From Vicugna pacos (Eukaryota; Chordata; Mammalia; Artiodactyla; Camelidae), in contig NC_133018.1 in the NCBI RefSeq assembly GCF_048564905.1, positions 3,472,001-3,536,000 on the forward strand: a stretch of 64,000 nucleotides of DNA. Reading direction: 5' to 3'. Numbering within the stretch: position 1 is the stretch's first letter; each line of letters opens with the position of its first letter. Position numbers and translations under genes: made by a program. Positions 33,718 through 47,309 of the stretch are shown here, in pieces. The notes under the pieces are model-generated. The model ran no database searches. It had not been told where the DNA came from and saw only the letters and a list, made by a program, of their open reading frames with translations.

Positions 33718-35608
33718 GATTGTTTTTGTGATACTAAGGAACTGAGGCCAATTTCTGTTTGGTTTTTATTTTTTACATTTTATGAAATAACCGAACACCA
33801 GTTTACTATTTCAAGTGTGAAAAGAACCTTCTTTTTTCCTGATATTTAGTTTATTTTTTACATTTTGTACATTACTTTATACTTTACATATGCATTTCCT
33901 TTCTTACACATTTTATTTTATCTTTTTTGAGGGATGGTCAGTTTACAGTGCTGTGTCAATTTCTGGTGTCCAGCATAGTTTCAGTGCATATATTTGTTTT
34001 TATATTCTGTGTTTGGGTTTGATAATGATATTGAGGTGTATTTTTGGTCCTTTCCTTCCAGGGCACAAATGAAATATTTACAGAGAAAAGACATGACGTA
34101 GAATGTGCTGGAACGGCCTGCGTCAGGGAGGGTTTGCGCTGGTGTGGGGAGGTGAGGTCAGCATCAGTGGTGAATTGATGATTTTGGGGCCTGGTTGACC
34201 GGAACCCGGGGGTCATTTTACTCCTCTGTCTTCTCGTTTTGTGACCTCAGTTCTTCAGAGTGAAAACTGGTAACAACACCGAGGGGTGTTGTATGAGGGG
34301 TGGCCGTCGCTCGGGGCGGGGCGGCTGGAAGCATTGTACCCAGCAGGGCCACTGAGACGAGGGAGACCTAGGTGGTCCCCTCCTCCCTTGGGGTCTTAGT
34401 GTTCCCATCCAGGAAATGGGGTCAGGCAGCTGCTGTGGGCCACGAGGACCCCTCGCCTCTTTCACCTCCTAGTCTGTGCTCTGGGGCTGGGGTACCTGGG
34501 CGGAAGCTCCAAAGGGGTCCTGTCCTCTGCCTCACCAATGCCCTAGAGTCCTCTGTCCCTGCAGGCTCTGTCGCTGAGCTGTCTCGGCTGCCTGGCAGCT
34601 CTGGTGAAGGCAGCTCCCCATCCCAGAGGAGCTGGAGGTATCGACAGGGGGCTGCGAGGCGAGGGGTCCTGTGGATGACAGAGCCTAGGCCTTCACCTTC
34701 CAGAGGGTGACCGTGCTTGTCTCAGACCGTGAGTGAGTGCCCGACTGAGTGTCTCAGCTGGAGGTGCACTGGGGTGAGCCCTGGAGATGGATGGGGGGAG
34801 GGTCCCTGGGCAGGGAACTAGGGGTGCTGACTTGTGAGGGAAACTTGACCTTGCTGTAGCCCACAGGCCACACGTACCCTGCCTTGAGCTGATCTGACTG
34901 AGTCTGACTCTATTGGCGAGTTCCAGTGATTCTCTCTCCTTGGGAGCATCACTGGATGCTTTTTTGGTGCTCAGGCGGTGTCCTTTCCCAAAGACTCAGC
35001 TTCCCCGTGTCCCCTCCCCTCCATATAGGGTGATGGCACCTGCTCCATCCACACCCCACCATAGACTAACTCCGTCCCTGACCTGACTTCACGTGTCCAG
35101 ACTCTTCATGCCTGAGGTCCCAAGTAGGGTCACACAACTGACCTTCTGCGTCTCAGCCTTCCCTGGGATCCCTCCTCCTCTCCTTGTTCCCCCAGAACTG
35201 TCCCATGTCCCTCTCACTGGCCCTTCTCCCTTCCCAGGGCACAAGGACTGCACCCCAGGGGCTGGCACCACACAACAATGCTCTGTTCTGGGTCACGGCT
35301 CCCACCAGCACTCAGAGCTCCCTGGTCCCTGGGGGACAGGTTGGGGGGACGTCAGGTACATGGAATCTCATGTCACCAACTGTCCCTTCCTGTAGTCACT
35401 GACCCTTAACCCAGAGACACGGCCAGACACAGAGTGCACATCAGACATGTCAGATGATAAATGACAAGGTCTTTATTAAGGAGGAGCAGGAACAGGGCGG
35501 GATGAGACCCGCCTGGTCTGAGCTGACCTGGGCAGAGGCTCAGGGGTCCATGGAGAGTGGGGAGGGGGGTCTGGGTGAGGAAGCCCCCGAGGGTGGGGGC
35601 CCGGGGGC

Positions 35609-35925
35609 CTAACACTGGGAGGGGGACACCGTCTTCTCCACGGTGCCCGCCTCGTGCGTGACCTGACAGCTGTAGCTGCTGTGCGACTTCCACGTGCTGG
35701 GCGACAGGCTCAGGTAGCTGCTGGCCGCGTACTTGTTGTTGCTCTGCTTCGAGGGCTTGGTGGTCTCCACGCCCTGCGTGACGGTGGTGCCATCTTGCTT
35801 CCAGGCCACCGTCACGCTGCCCGGGTAGAAGTCACTGATCAGACACACCAGGGTGGCCTTGTTGGCGGTGAGCTCCTCAGAGGACGGCGGGAACAGAGTG
35901 ACCGAGGGTGCGGCCTTGGGCTGAC
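35609..35925 (-). CDS. IGLC: Ig lambda constant-domain exon, cluster 5
   Basis: Complete exon, product as clusters 2-10. Acceptor at 35926-35929; AATAAA at 35472-35477. Confidence 0.95.
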
Positions 35926-37230
35926 CTGCAAAGCGGGGGAGGGGCAGGAGGTCAGACGCCCGGTGCCTGTCCTGGGAGCTTCTGACCTGTGTCTCAAAGT
36001 GGGACAGGGGCTGCTGAGGACCCAGGAGGACCCCTAGTTCAGAGACCAAACTGAGTTTGAGGGTCCCTGCCAAGGAGGGTGGTCCTCCATCCTCTCCCCA
36101 TTTCCTTAGGAAACCCTGAGCCTGAACACCTGCCATCGCTGTCCTGAGACCCCGTCTGGGCCCTGGTCTCCCACACAGACATCTGACCCTCACCCCCTGT
36201 CCTGCCTCCTCCTGAGCTTCGGAAGATGTCTGTTTGGGGCGGGCTGTCTGTCTTGAAAGTGGGTGACGTGAGCTCTCTGGCGTCCCGTGGAGCTGATCTC
36301 GGGACGTTTTGGACCCGATAGTCTTGCTCTTGGGACCTCGGCTGTTTTCCCAAAGGGGTCTGTTTTTACGCTAATCTGTCTCCCCTGCAGCCTGTCTGAT
36401 AGGGTAGGAGCTTTGCTGATCAGAGAGCGTTCCTCTGCCGGTCCCCTTCTTAAGTGCCAAGTCCTTTTTGTCGTCCTCCCTGGCCAGCTGGTCGTATCAG
36501 CAGAGGCCCAGTGCTGGGAGTCTGCCTTTCTCACAGGAGGGTTCACGTGCAAGGGGCCCTGTGCTGCCGAGACCCAGGAGCCCAGCCAGCCCCTCAGAGC
36601 TGTCCTCTGAGGACAGCTTCCTGGGTTTCAGAGCCGTCTCCTCTCTCCTGATTTCCTTTGTGCAGCTCCCCTGAGGCCGAGGCCGGCGCAGGGCTCTGTC
36701 TGTGACAGCCCCACAGAGACCTGGCGGAGCCCTGCACCCCTGCGCGTCCCTGACCCTGGATCCCTAGACCCACAGCCCTGTGGCCGTTCCTGAACCTGTG
36801 ACTTGTTCTCCAGCCTCGGCCCTGAGGGATCCGGGCCCCTCTCATGTCTCCACACGGTCCCCCCTCAGTTGTCTGTTCCCTCCTTCCCCTTGAGAAGGAG
36901 GCCCCGAGTACCCCCAGAGACAAAGCGGGTCCACCTGGAGCCCCGATGGGGCAGGACAGAGCGGAGCGAGTCTAGGGGCCAGCCTGGCCCTGGCAGACGG
37001 ACAGAGGCAGCAGGTGATCCTTGGGTCAGAGGGGAAGGGCTGCTGCGAGCGCAGAGGTGAGCAGGAGGGTCTGACAGGCTGGGGAAGAGGTCGGGCCCCA
37101 GGGGCTGGGCTCCTGCTTGAAAGCCGGACCCGAGGCCGACACAAGGCCCAGAAAAGAGCAGAACAGCAGGAAATTGCCCAAAGTTTGGGGAGAGCCGGGA
37201 AATCGGGGGTGGGGGGAAGAGGAGACTCAC

Positions 37231-37268
37231 CCAGGACGGTCAGATGGGTCCCTCCGCCGAACACAGCA
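37231..37268 (-). CDS. IGLJ: J-lambda segment, cluster 5 (AVFGGGTHLTVL)
   Basis: Intact 38-base J with donor gtgagt. Composite E-box 37333-37344. Confidence 0.94.
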
Positions 37269-37296
37269 CACAGTGACACAGGCTTGAACAAAAACC
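37269..37296 (-). other. 12-RSS of J cluster 5
   Basis: Perfect heptamer and nonamer, 12-base spacer. Confidence 0.95.
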
Positions 37297-38472
37297 CCTC
37301 CCTGGGACGCCCCTGCCCCACCCCCAGCCCCCCACCTGCAGCTGAGATGGAGGAAGTCGGGCCACTGCCCCAGGCTGGTGGCTGCTCTGCAGGGGTCCCC
37401 GTGCCTGCCCTGCCCATCCCAGGGGCAGAACGTGACAGGGACCCGGTGCCCAGCAGTCACACTCTTGGAAAGGCAGGATCCCAAAGGGGGTCGGCGTGTT
37501 GGACATGGTTTTCCCGTGAACCACTGTCGCCCAGGAACGGGAAGGACACCACGGGAGGGCATTTGCCTCCCTAAGGAGTGGAGTTCTCTGGAAGGGCTGG
37601 GGCTTCTTTCCTACCTAGGGTTGACAGAATCCTGATCCCTTGGCGAGACCACAGACGGAGGGCAGGAGGTGATCTCGGGTGTCCCCAGGCCACCCACAGA
37701 AAGGGCAGGCTGCCCTGGAGTGAACTGACCGTAAGAGGCTTCGCTGTCACCCCAGCTGGGCTCCCTGGGTCTCGGCCCGACCTCCCTGGGGTTCTCCTGC
37801 ATTGGATGGGCTTCTGTCGGGAGGCCTGGGCTGGTGCCAGTAGGGAAGGCCAGCCTGCACCTGCAGGGAGGACGCCACAGTTTCCCTGACACCCCTCAGC
37901 GTCTCATGTGATCTTTGTGTCTGGGAGCATTTGATTCAAAGGGGAGACATAAGTGAGCGCCTCCACTGTGTTCCCGAAATACCACCTCACTAGAGAGAAT
38001 CCGGTCGATGGGAGAAACGGCCCATCCCAGGCCGGAGGCTGGAAAGGCACAAGATGGGCCCACAACAGACTGTCACAGCAGAAAGCAGGGGGGTGTGTGG
38101 CGGTCTCCCCAGGCGGTGCCCGAGGCCCTGGGGCTCCCCATGCAGGCTCCCATGGGCACAGGTGGGACACCGGGATCATCAAGGGAACAGCACGGGGAGC
38201 TGTATTCAGTACCTTATAGTAACCTGTAAGGAGAGGAGCATGAAAGCAGATCTATGTGTGGATATGAGTGAGTGAAACATGCCGTGCACCAGAAATGGAC
38301 TGAACATTGGGAACTGACTACACTTCACTAAAAAGTGTTTGAACGAAAATAGAAGCACAATGGATCCGAACACATCAAATCCATGTACCCTAGTGTTGGT
38401 TGTTAACTTTCAGAAGACGGCAGGGACCAGTCACCGTTTGGTAAACCGCTCCATTAAAGAAAGAGCAAACCC

Positions 38473-38608
38473 GGGGTGAGGGTATCGCTCAAGAGGTAGC
38501 GCCGTGCACGAGGCGCTGGGTTCAATCCCCAGTACCTCCTCTCCAAATAAATGAACCTAATTACCTCCCCCCAAGTTAAAAAAATTAAATAATACAGTTA
38601 TAATTTAA
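38473..38608 (+). mobile_element. tRNA-derived SINE, Vic-1-like (unit 5, plus)
   Basis: Duplicate of the 27105 insertion. Confidence 0.85.
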
Positions 38609-39280
38609 AGAAAAGAAAAACAACAACAACAACAACAACAAAACCAGAACACCAAACGTATCTCTGTATTCACTGCAGCTGGACCTGACCCCAGAGCAGT
38701 AAAGAGCATCTGAAGGGCCTCCCTCTGTGGGCAAATGGCAGCCTCAGCGGAGGAAGGAGCGCAGAACCGGAACATTGCACCCGGCCTCCCATCCCACCTG
38801 ATGGACCTGGAATTTGCGCATCAAAGGAAGATAATTTTACTAAATGACCTGTGACCCCAGAAGGACACCTTGGATGGAAGCAGCCAACTGTCCTAGCAAT
38901 GGTCTCGCCCAAAGGTCACACCTGACCCCGCTTCATCTTTTGCACCTCAGAACCATCTGCAGGCACACGAAGCAGAGAGAACCACTCAGGTACAGCCCAG
39001 GGAGGCCGGGGGCCGAACCCCGACCCTGGCGGAGTCCGGGAGCAGCAGCTGAGCTCCTGGAGCCCCCGCCCTGCAAGGAAAACTAGAGTGATTTGGAAGA
39101 GCCTGACGGAGCCACCAGGCCCACCACACATCGATCGCCGAGCCACACTCTTCCAACCCTCATAGAAAGGACCCGAAGAACCATAACATCACACAGCACC
39201 TAAAACACAACCAATTCCACACACTTGTGACGACTGCGAGGCATGTCACCTGAAAGCGATTTTGCTTTTGTTATTTTTTT

Positions 39281-39397
39281 GAGGGAGGAAGTAATTAGGT
39301 TTATTTATTTACTTACTTAGTGGAGGTACTGGGGGTGGAACCCACGACCTCCTGCGTACAGAGCTGCACTCTACCCATTGAGCTACGCCCTCCCCCC
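39281..39397 (-). mobile_element. tRNA-derived SINE, Vic-1-like (unit 5, minus)
   Basis: Duplicate of the 27917 insertion. Confidence 0.86.
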
Positions 39398-41299
39398 GAT
39401 TGTTTTTGTGATACTAAGGAACTGAGGCCAATTTCTGTTTGGTTTTTATTTTTTACATTTTATGAAATAACCGAACACCAGTTTACTATTTCAAGTGTGA
39501 AAAGAACCTTCTTTTTTCCTGATATTCAGTTTATTTTTTACATTTTGTACATGACTTTATACTTTACATATGCATTTCCTTTCTTACACATTTTATTTTA
39601 TCTTTTTTGAGGGATGGTCAGTTTACAGTGCTGTGTCAATTTCTGGCGTCCAGCATAGTTTCAGTGCATATATTTGTTTTTATATTCTGTGTTTGGGTTT
39701 GATAATGATATTGAGGTGTATTTTTGGTCCTTTCCTTCCAGGGCACAAATGAAATATTTACAGAGAAAAGACATGACGTAGAATGTGCTGGAACGGCCTG
39801 CGTCAGGGAGGGTTTGCTCTGGTGTGGGGAGGTGAGGTCAGCATCAGTGGTGAATTGATGATTCTGGGGCCTGGTTGACCGGAACCCGGGGGTCATTTTA
39901 CTCCTCTGTCTTCTCGTTTTGTGACCTCAGTTCTTCAGAGTGAAAACTGGTAACAACACCGAGGGGTGTTGTATGAGGGGTGGCCGTAGCTCGGGGCGTG
40001 GGGGGGGCGGGGCGGCTGGAAGCATTGTACCCAGCAGGGCCACTGAGACGAGGGAGACCTAGGTGGTCCCCTCCTCCCTTGGGGTCTTAGTGTTCCCATC
40101 CAGGAAATGGGGTCAGGCAGCTGCTGTGGGCCACGAGGACCCCTCGCCTCTTTCACCTCCTAGTCTGTGCTCTGGGGCTGGGGTACCTGGGCGGAAGCTC
40201 CAAAGGGGTCCTGTCCTCTGCCTCACCAATGCCCTAGAGTCCCCTGTCCCTGCAGGCTCTGTCGCTGAGCTGTCTCGGCTGCCTGGCAGCTCTGGTGAAG
40301 GCAGCTCCCCATCCCAGAGGAGCTGGAGGTATCGACAGGGGGCTGCGAGGCGAGGGGTCCTGTGGATGACAGAGCCTAGGCCTTCACCTTCCAGAGGGTG
40401 ACCGTGCTTGTCTCAGACCGTGAGTGAGTGCCCGACTGAGTGTCTCAGCTGGAGGTGCACTGGGGTGAGCCCTGGAGATGGATGGGGGGAGGGTCCCTGG
40501 GCAGGGAACTAGGGGTGCTGACTTGTGAGGGAAACTTGACCTTGCTGTAGCCCACAGGCCACACGTACCCTGCCTTGAGCTGATCTGACTGAGTCTGACT
40601 CTATTGGCGAGTTCCAGTGATTCTCTCTCCTTGGGAGCATCACTGGATGCTTTTTTGGTGCTCAGGCGGTGTCCTTTCCCAAAGACTCAGCTTCCCCGTG
40701 TCCCCTCCCCTCCATATAGGGTGATGGCACCTGCTCCATCCACACCCCACCATAGACTAACTCCGTCCCTGACCTGACTTCACGTGTCCAGACTCTTCAT
40801 GCCTGAGGTCCCAAGTAGGGTCACACAACTGACCTTCTGCGTCTCAGCCTTCCCTGGGATCCCTCCTCCTCTCCTTGTTCCCCCAGAACTGTCCCATGTC
40901 CCTCTCACTGGCCCTTCTCCCTTCCCAGGGCACAAGGACTGCACCCCAGGGGCTGGCACCGCACAACAATGCTCTGTTCTGGGTCACGGCTCCCACCAGC
41001 ACTCAGAGCTCCCTGGTCCCTGGGGGACAGGTTGGGGGGACGTCAGGTACATGGAATCTCATGTCACCAACTGTCCCTTCCTGTAGTCACTGACCCTTAA
41101 CCGAGAGGCACGGCCAGACACAGAGTGCACATCAGACATGTCAGATGATAAATGACAAGGTCTTTATTAAGGAGGAGCAGGAACAGGGCGGGATGAGACC
41201 CGCCTGGTCTGAGCTGACCTGGGCAGAGGCTCAGGGGTCCATGGAGAGTGGGGAGGGGGGTCTGGGTGAGGAAGCCCCCGAGGGTGGGGGCCCGGGGGC

Positions 41300-41616
41300 C
41301 TAACACTGGGAGGGGGACACCGTCTTCTCCACGGTGCCCGCCTCGTGCGTGACCTGACAGCTGTAGCTGCTGTGCGACTTCCACGTGCTGGGCGACAGGC
41401 TCAGGTAGCTGCTGGCCGCGTACTTGTTGTTGCTCTGCTTCGAGGGCTTGGTGGTCTCCACGCCCTGCGTGACGGTGGTGCCATCTTGCTTCCAGGCCAC
41501 CGTCACGCTGCCCGGGTAGAAGTCACTGATCAGACACACCAGGGTGGCCTTGTTGGCGGTGAGCTCCTCAGAGGACGGCGGGAACAGAGTGACCGAGGGT
41601 GCGGCCTTGGGCTGAC
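41300..41616 (-). CDS. IGLC: Ig lambda constant-domain exon, cluster 4
   Basis: Complete exon, product as clusters 2-10. Acceptor at 41617-41620; AATAAA at 41163-41168. The intron starts to differ from its neighbours only about 20 bases past the exon, by one base. Confidence 0.95.
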
Positions 41617-42921
41617 CTGCAAAGCGGGGGAGGGGCCGGAGGTCAGACGCCCGGTGCCTGTCCTGGGAGCTTCTGACCTGTGTCTCAAAGTGGGACAGGG
41701 GCTGCTGAGGACCCAGGAGGACCCCTAGTTCAGAGACCAAACTGAGTTTGAGGGTCCCTGCCAAGGAGGGTGGTCCTCCATCCTCTCCCCATTTCCTTAG
41801 GAAACCCTGAGGCTGAACACCTGCCATCGCTGTCCTGAGACCCCGTCTGGGCCCTGGTCTCCCACACAGACATCTGACCCTCACCCCCTGTCCTGCCTCC
41901 TCCTGAGCTTCGGAAGATGTCTGTTTGGGGCGGGCTGTCTGTCTTGAAAGTGGGTGACGTGAGCTCTCTGGCGTCCCGTGGAGCTGATCTCGGGACGTTT
42001 TGGACCCGAAAGTCTTGCTCTTGGGACCTCGGCTGTTTTCCCAAAGGGGTCTGTTTTTACGCTAATCTGTCTCCCCTGCAGCCTGTCTGATAGGGTAGGA
42101 GCTTTGCTGATCAGAGAGCGTTCCTCTGCCGGTCCCCTTCTTAAGTGCCAAGTCCTTTTTGTCGTCCTCCCTGGCCAGCTGGTCGTATCAGCAGAGGCCC
42201 AGTGCTGGGAGTCTGCCTTTCTCACAGGAGGGTTCACGTGCAAGGGGCCCTGTGCTGCCGAGACCCAGGAGCCCAGCCAGCCCCTCAGAGCTGTCCTCTG
42301 AGGACAGCTTCCTGGGTTTCAGAGCCGTCTCCTCTCTCCTGATTTCCTTTGTGCAGCTCCCCTGAGGCCGAGGCCGGCGCAGGGCTCTGTCTGTGACAGC
42401 CCCACAGAGACCTGGCGGAGCCCTGCACCCCTGCGCGTCCCTGACCCTGGATCCCTAGACCCACAGCCCTGTGGCCGTTCCTGAACCTGTGACTTGTTCT
42501 CCAGCCTCGGCCCTGAGGGATCCGGGCCCCTCTCATGTCTCCACACGGTCCCCCCTCAGTTGTCTGTTCCCTCCTTCCCCTTGAGAAGGAGGCCCCGAGT
42601 ACCCCCAGAGACAAAGCGGGTCCACCTGGAGCCCCGATGGGGCAGGACAGAGCGGAGCGAGTCTAGGGGCCAGCCTGGCCCTGGCAGACGGACAGAGGCA
42701 GCAGGTGATCCTTGGGTCAGAGGGGAAGGGCTGCTGCGAGCGCAGAGGTGAGCAGGAGGGTCTGACAGGCTGGGGAAGAGGTCGGGCCCCAGGGGCTGGG
42801 CTCCTGCTTGAAAGCCTGACCCGAGGCCGACACAAGGCCCAGAAAAGAGCAGAACAGCAGGAAATTGCCCAAAGTTTGGGGAGAGCCGGGAAATCGGGGG
42901 TGGGGGGAAGAGGAGACTCAC

Positions 42922-42959
42922 CCAGGACGGTCAGATGGGTCCCTCCGCCGAACACAGCA
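42922..42959 (-). CDS. IGLJ: J-lambda segment, cluster 4 (AVFGGGTHLTVL)
   Basis: Intact 38-base J with donor gtgagt. Composite E-box 43025-43036, one base further away than in the other units. Confidence 0.94.
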
Positions 42960-42987
42960 CACAGTGACACAGGCTTGAACAAAAACC
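42960..42987 (-). other. 12-RSS of J cluster 4
   Basis: Perfect heptamer and nonamer, 12-base spacer. Confidence 0.95.
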
Positions 42988-44164
42988 CCTCCCTGGGACG
43001 CCCCTGCCCCACCCCCCAGCCCCCCACCTGCAGCTGAGATGGAGGAAGTCGGGCCACTGCCCCAGGCTGGTGGCTGCTCTGCAGGGGTCCCCGTGCCTGC
43101 CCTGCCCATCCCAGGGGCAGAACGTGACAGGGACCCGGTGCCCAGCAGTCACACTCTTGGAAAGGCAGGATCCCAAAGGGGGTCGGCGTGTTGGACATGG
43201 TTTTCCCGTGAACCGCTGTCGCCCAGGAATGGGAAGGACACCACGGGAGGGCATTTGCCTCCCTAAGGAGTGGAGTTCTCTGGAAGGACTGGGGCTTCTT
43301 TTCTACCTAGGGTTGACAGAATCCTGATCCCTTGGCGAGACCACAGACGGAGGGCAGGAGGTGATCTCGGGTGTCCCCAGGCCACCCACAGAAAGGGCAG
43401 GCTGCCCTGGAGTGAACTGACCGTAAGAGGCTTCGCTGTCACCCCAGCTGGGCTCCCTGGGTCTCGGCCCGACCTCCCTGGGGTTCTCCTGCATTGGATG
43501 GGCTTCTGTCGGGAGGCCTGGGCTGGTGCCAGTAGGGAAGGCCAGCCTGCACCTGCAGGGAGGACGCCACAGTTTCCCTGACACCCCTCAGCGTCTCATG
43601 TGATCTTTGTGTCTGGGAGCATTTGATTCAAAGGGGAGACATAAGTGAGCGCCTCCACTGTGTTCCCGAAATACCACCTCACTAGAGAGAATCCGGTCGA
43701 TGGGAGAAACGGCCCATCCCAGGCCGGAGGCTGGAAAGGCACAAGATGGGCCCACAACAGACTGTCACAGCAGAAAGCAGGGGGGTGTGTGGCGGTCTCC
43801 CCAGGCGGTGCCCGAGGCCCTGGGGCTCCCCATGCAGGCTCCCATGGGCACAGGTGGGACACCGGGATCATCAAGGGAACAGCACGGGGAGCTGTATTCA
43901 GTACCTTATAGTAACCTGTAAGGAGAGGAGCATGAAAGCAGATCTATGTGTGGATATGAGTGAGTGAAACATGCCGTGCACCAGAAATGGACTGAACATT
44001 GGGAACTGACTACACTTCACTAAAAAGTGTTTGAACGAAAATAGAAGCACAATGGATCCGAACACATCAAATCCATGTACCCTAGTGTTGGTTGTTAACT
44101 TTCAGAAGACGGCAGGGACCAGTCACCGTTTGGTAAACCGCTCCATTAAAGAAAGAGCAAACCC

Positions 44165-44300
44165 GGGGTGAGGGTATCGCTCAAGAGGTAGCGCCGTGCA
44201 CGAGGCGCTGGGTTCAATCCCCAGTACCTCCTCTCCAAATAAATGAACCTAATTACCTCCCCCCAAGTTAAAAAAATTAAATAATACAGTTATAATTTAA
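44165..44300 (+). mobile_element. tRNA-derived SINE, Vic-1-like (unit 4, plus)
   Basis: Duplicate of the 27105 insertion. Confidence 0.85.
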
Positions 44301-44972
44301 AGAAAAGAACAACAACAACAACAACAACAACAAAACCAGAACACCAAACGTATCTCTGTATTCACTGCAGCTGGACCTGACCCCAGAGCAGTAAAGAGCA
44401 TCTGAAGGGCCTCCCTCTGTGGGCAAATGGCAGCCTCAGCGGAGGAAGGAGCGCAGAACCGGAACATTGCACCCGGCCTCCCATCCCACCTGATGGACCT
44501 GGAATTTGCGCGTCAAAGGAAGATAATTTTACTAAATGACCTGTGACCCCAGAAGGACACCTTGGATGGAAGCAGCCAACTGTCCTAGCAACGGTCTCGC
44601 CCAAAGGTCACACCTGACCCCGCTTCATCTTTTGCACCTCAGAACCATCTGCAGGCACACGAAGCAGAGAGAACCACTCAGGTACAGCCCAGGGAGGCCG
44701 GGGGCCGAACCCCGACCCTGGCGGAGTCCGGGAGCAGCAGCTGAGCTCCTGGAGCCCCCGCCCTGCAAGGAAAACTAGAGTGATTTGGAAGAGCCTGACG
44801 GAGCCACCAGGCCCACCACACATCGATCGCCGAGCCACACTCTTCCAACCCTCATAGAAAGGACCCGAAGAACCATAACATCACACAGCACCTAAAACAC
44901 AACCAATTCCACACACTTGTGACGACTGCGAGGCATGTCACCTGAAAGCGATTTTGCTTTTGTTATTTTTTT

Positions 44973-45089
44973 GAGGGAGGAAGTAATTAGGTTTATTTAT
45001 TTACTTACTTAGTGGAGGTACTGGGGGTGGAACCCACGACCTCCTGCGTACAGAGCTGCACTCTACCCATTGAGCTACGCCCTCCCCCC
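44973..45089 (-). mobile_element. tRNA-derived SINE, Vic-1-like (unit 4, minus)
   Basis: Duplicate of the 27917 insertion. Confidence 0.86.
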
Positions 45090-46992
45090 GATTGTTTTTG
45101 TGATACTAAGGAACTGAGGCCAATTTCTGTTTGGTTTTTATTTTTTACATTTTATGAAATAACCGAACACCAGTTTACTATTTCAAGTGTGAAAAGAACC
45201 TTCTTTTTTCCTGATATTCAGTTTATTTTTTACATTTTGTACATTACTTTATACTTTACATATGCATTTCCTTTCTTACACATCTTATTTTATCTTTTTT
45301 GAGGGATGGTCAGTTTACAGTGCTGTGCCAATTTCTGGTGTCCAGCATAGTTTCAGTGCATATATTTGTTTTTATATTCTGTGTTTGGGTTTGATAATGA
45401 TATTGAGGTGTATTTTTGGTCCTTTCCTTCCAGGGCACAAATGAAATATTTACAGAGAAAAGACATGACGTAGAATGTGCTGGAACGGCCTGCGTCAGGG
45501 AGGGTTTGCGCTGGTGTGGGGAGGTGAGGTCAGCATCAGTGGTGAATTGATGATTCTGGGGCCTGGTTGACCGGAACCCGGGGGTCATTTTACTCCTCTG
45601 TCTTCTCGTTTTGTGACCTCAGTTCTTCAGAGTGAAAACTGGTAACAACACCGAGGGGTGTTGTATGAGGGGTGGCCGTAGCTCGGAGCGGGGGGGGGGG
45701 GCGGGGCGGCTGGAAGCATTGTACCCAGCAGGGCCACTGAGACGAGGGAGACCTAGGTGGTCCCCTCCTCCCTTGGGGTCTTAGTGTTCCCATCCAGGAA
45801 ATGGGGTCAGGCAGCTGCTGTGGGCCACGAGGACCCCTCGCCTCTTTCACCTCCTAGTCTGTGCTCTGGGGCTGGGGTACCTGGGCGGAAGCTCCAAAGG
45901 GGTCCTGTCCTCTGCCTCACCAATGCCCTAGAGTCCCCTGTCCCTGCAGGCTCTGTCGCTGAGCTGTCTCGGCTGCCTGGCAGCTCTGGTGAAGGCAGCT
46001 CCCCATCCCAGAGGAGCTGGAGGTATCGACAGGGGGCTGTGAGGCGAGGGGTCCTGTGGATGACAGAGCCTAGGCCTTCACCTTCCAGAGGGTGACCGTG
46101 CTTGTCTCAGACCGTGAGTGAGTGCCCGACTGAGTGTCTCAGCTGGAGGTGCACTGGGGTGAGCCCTGGAGATGGATGGGGGGAGGGTCCCTGGGCAGGG
46201 AACTAGGGGTGCTGACTTGTGAGGGAAACTTGACCTTGCTGTAGCCCACAGGCCACACGTACCCTGCCTTGAGCTGATCTGACTGAGTCTGACTCTATTG
46301 GCGAGTTCCAGTGATTCTCTCTCCTTGGGAGCATCACTGGATGCTTTTTTGGTGCTCAGGCGGTGTCCTTTCCCAAAGACTCAGCTTCCCCGTGTCCCCT
46401 CCCCTCCATATAGGGTGATGGCACCTGCTCCATCCACACCCCACCATAGACTAACTCCGTCCCTGACCTGACTTCACGTGTCCAGACTCTTCATGCCTGA
46501 GGTCCCAAGTAGGGTCACACAACTGACCTTCTGCGTCTCAGCCTTCCCTGGGATCCCTCCTCCTCTCCTTGTTCCCCAGAACTGTCCCATGTCCCTCTCA
46601 CTGGCCCTTCTCCCTTCCCAGGGCACAAGGACTGCACCCCAGGGGCTGGCACCGCACAACAATGCTCTGTTCTGGGTCACGGCTCCCACCAGCACTCAGA
46701 GCTCCCTGGTCCCTGGGGGACAGGTTGGGGGGACGTCAGGTACATGGAATCTCATGTCACCAACTGTCCCTTCCTGTAGTCACTGACCCTTAACCCAGAG
46801 ACACGGCCAGACACAGAGTGCACATCAGACATGTCAGATGATAAATGACAAGGTCTTTATTAAGGAGGAGCAGGAACAGGGCGGGATGAGACCCGCCTGG
46901 TCTGAGCTGACCTGGGCAGAGGCTCAGGGGTCCATGGAGAGTGGGGAGGGGGGTCTGGGTGAGGAAGCCCCCGAGGGTGGGGGCCCGGGGGC

Positions 46993-47309
46993 CTAACACT
47001 GGGAGGGGGACACCGTCTTCTCCACGGTGCCCGCCTCGTGCGTGACCTGACAGCTGTAGCTGCTGTGCGACTTCCACGTGCTGGGCGACAGGCTCAGGTA
47101 GCTGCTGGCCGCGTACTTGTTGTTGCTCTGCTTCGAGGGCTTGGTGGTCTCCACGCCCTGCGTGACGGTGGTGCCATCTTGCTTCCAGGCCACCGTCACG
47201 CTGCCCGGGTAGAAGTCACTGATCAGACACACCAGGGTGGCCTTGTTGGCGGTGAGCTCCTCAGAGGACGGCGGGAACAGAGTGACCGAGGGTGCGGCCT
47301 TGGGCTGAC
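46993..47309 (-). CDS. IGLC: Ig lambda constant-domain exon, cluster 3
   Basis: Complete exon, product as clusters 2-10. Acceptor at 47310-47313; AATAAA at 46856-46861. Confidence 0.95.

Larger units (their letters stand above)
29925..35608 (-). repeat. 5.69-kb array unit of cluster 6 (5684 bp)
   Basis: This has the same length as unit 7 and is its closest relative by eye: both have ATATAAG at 26578/32262, the long CCACGACACAACC version and the short G tract. Contents: C 29925, J 31547, L1 32501-32664 (+), SINE 32789 (+), SINE 33601 (-), L1 33922-34029 (-). The spacer has no other gene. Confidence 0.95.
35609..41299 (-). repeat. 5.69-kb array unit of cluster 5 (5691 bp)
   Basis: It differs from units 6 and 7 by a G-rich expansion near 39998, the short CCACCACACATCG version near 39121 and GACATAAG at 37946. 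Contents: C 35609, J 37231, L1 38185-38348 (+), SINE 38473 (+), SINE 39281 (-), L1 39602-39709 (-). The spacer has no other gene. Confidence 0.95.
41300..46992 (-). repeat. 5.69-kb array unit of cluster 4 (5693 bp)
   Basis: Private markers include GGGGCCGGAGG near 41634 in the intron, an extra C upstream of the J near 43015 and an extra CAA-type change at about 44308. It shares the short CCACCACACATCG version with units 5 and 2. Contents: C 41300, J 42922, L1 43877-44040 (+), SINE 44165 (+), SINE 44973 (-), L1 45294-45401 (-), G tract near 45690. The spacer has no other gene. Confidence 0.95.
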
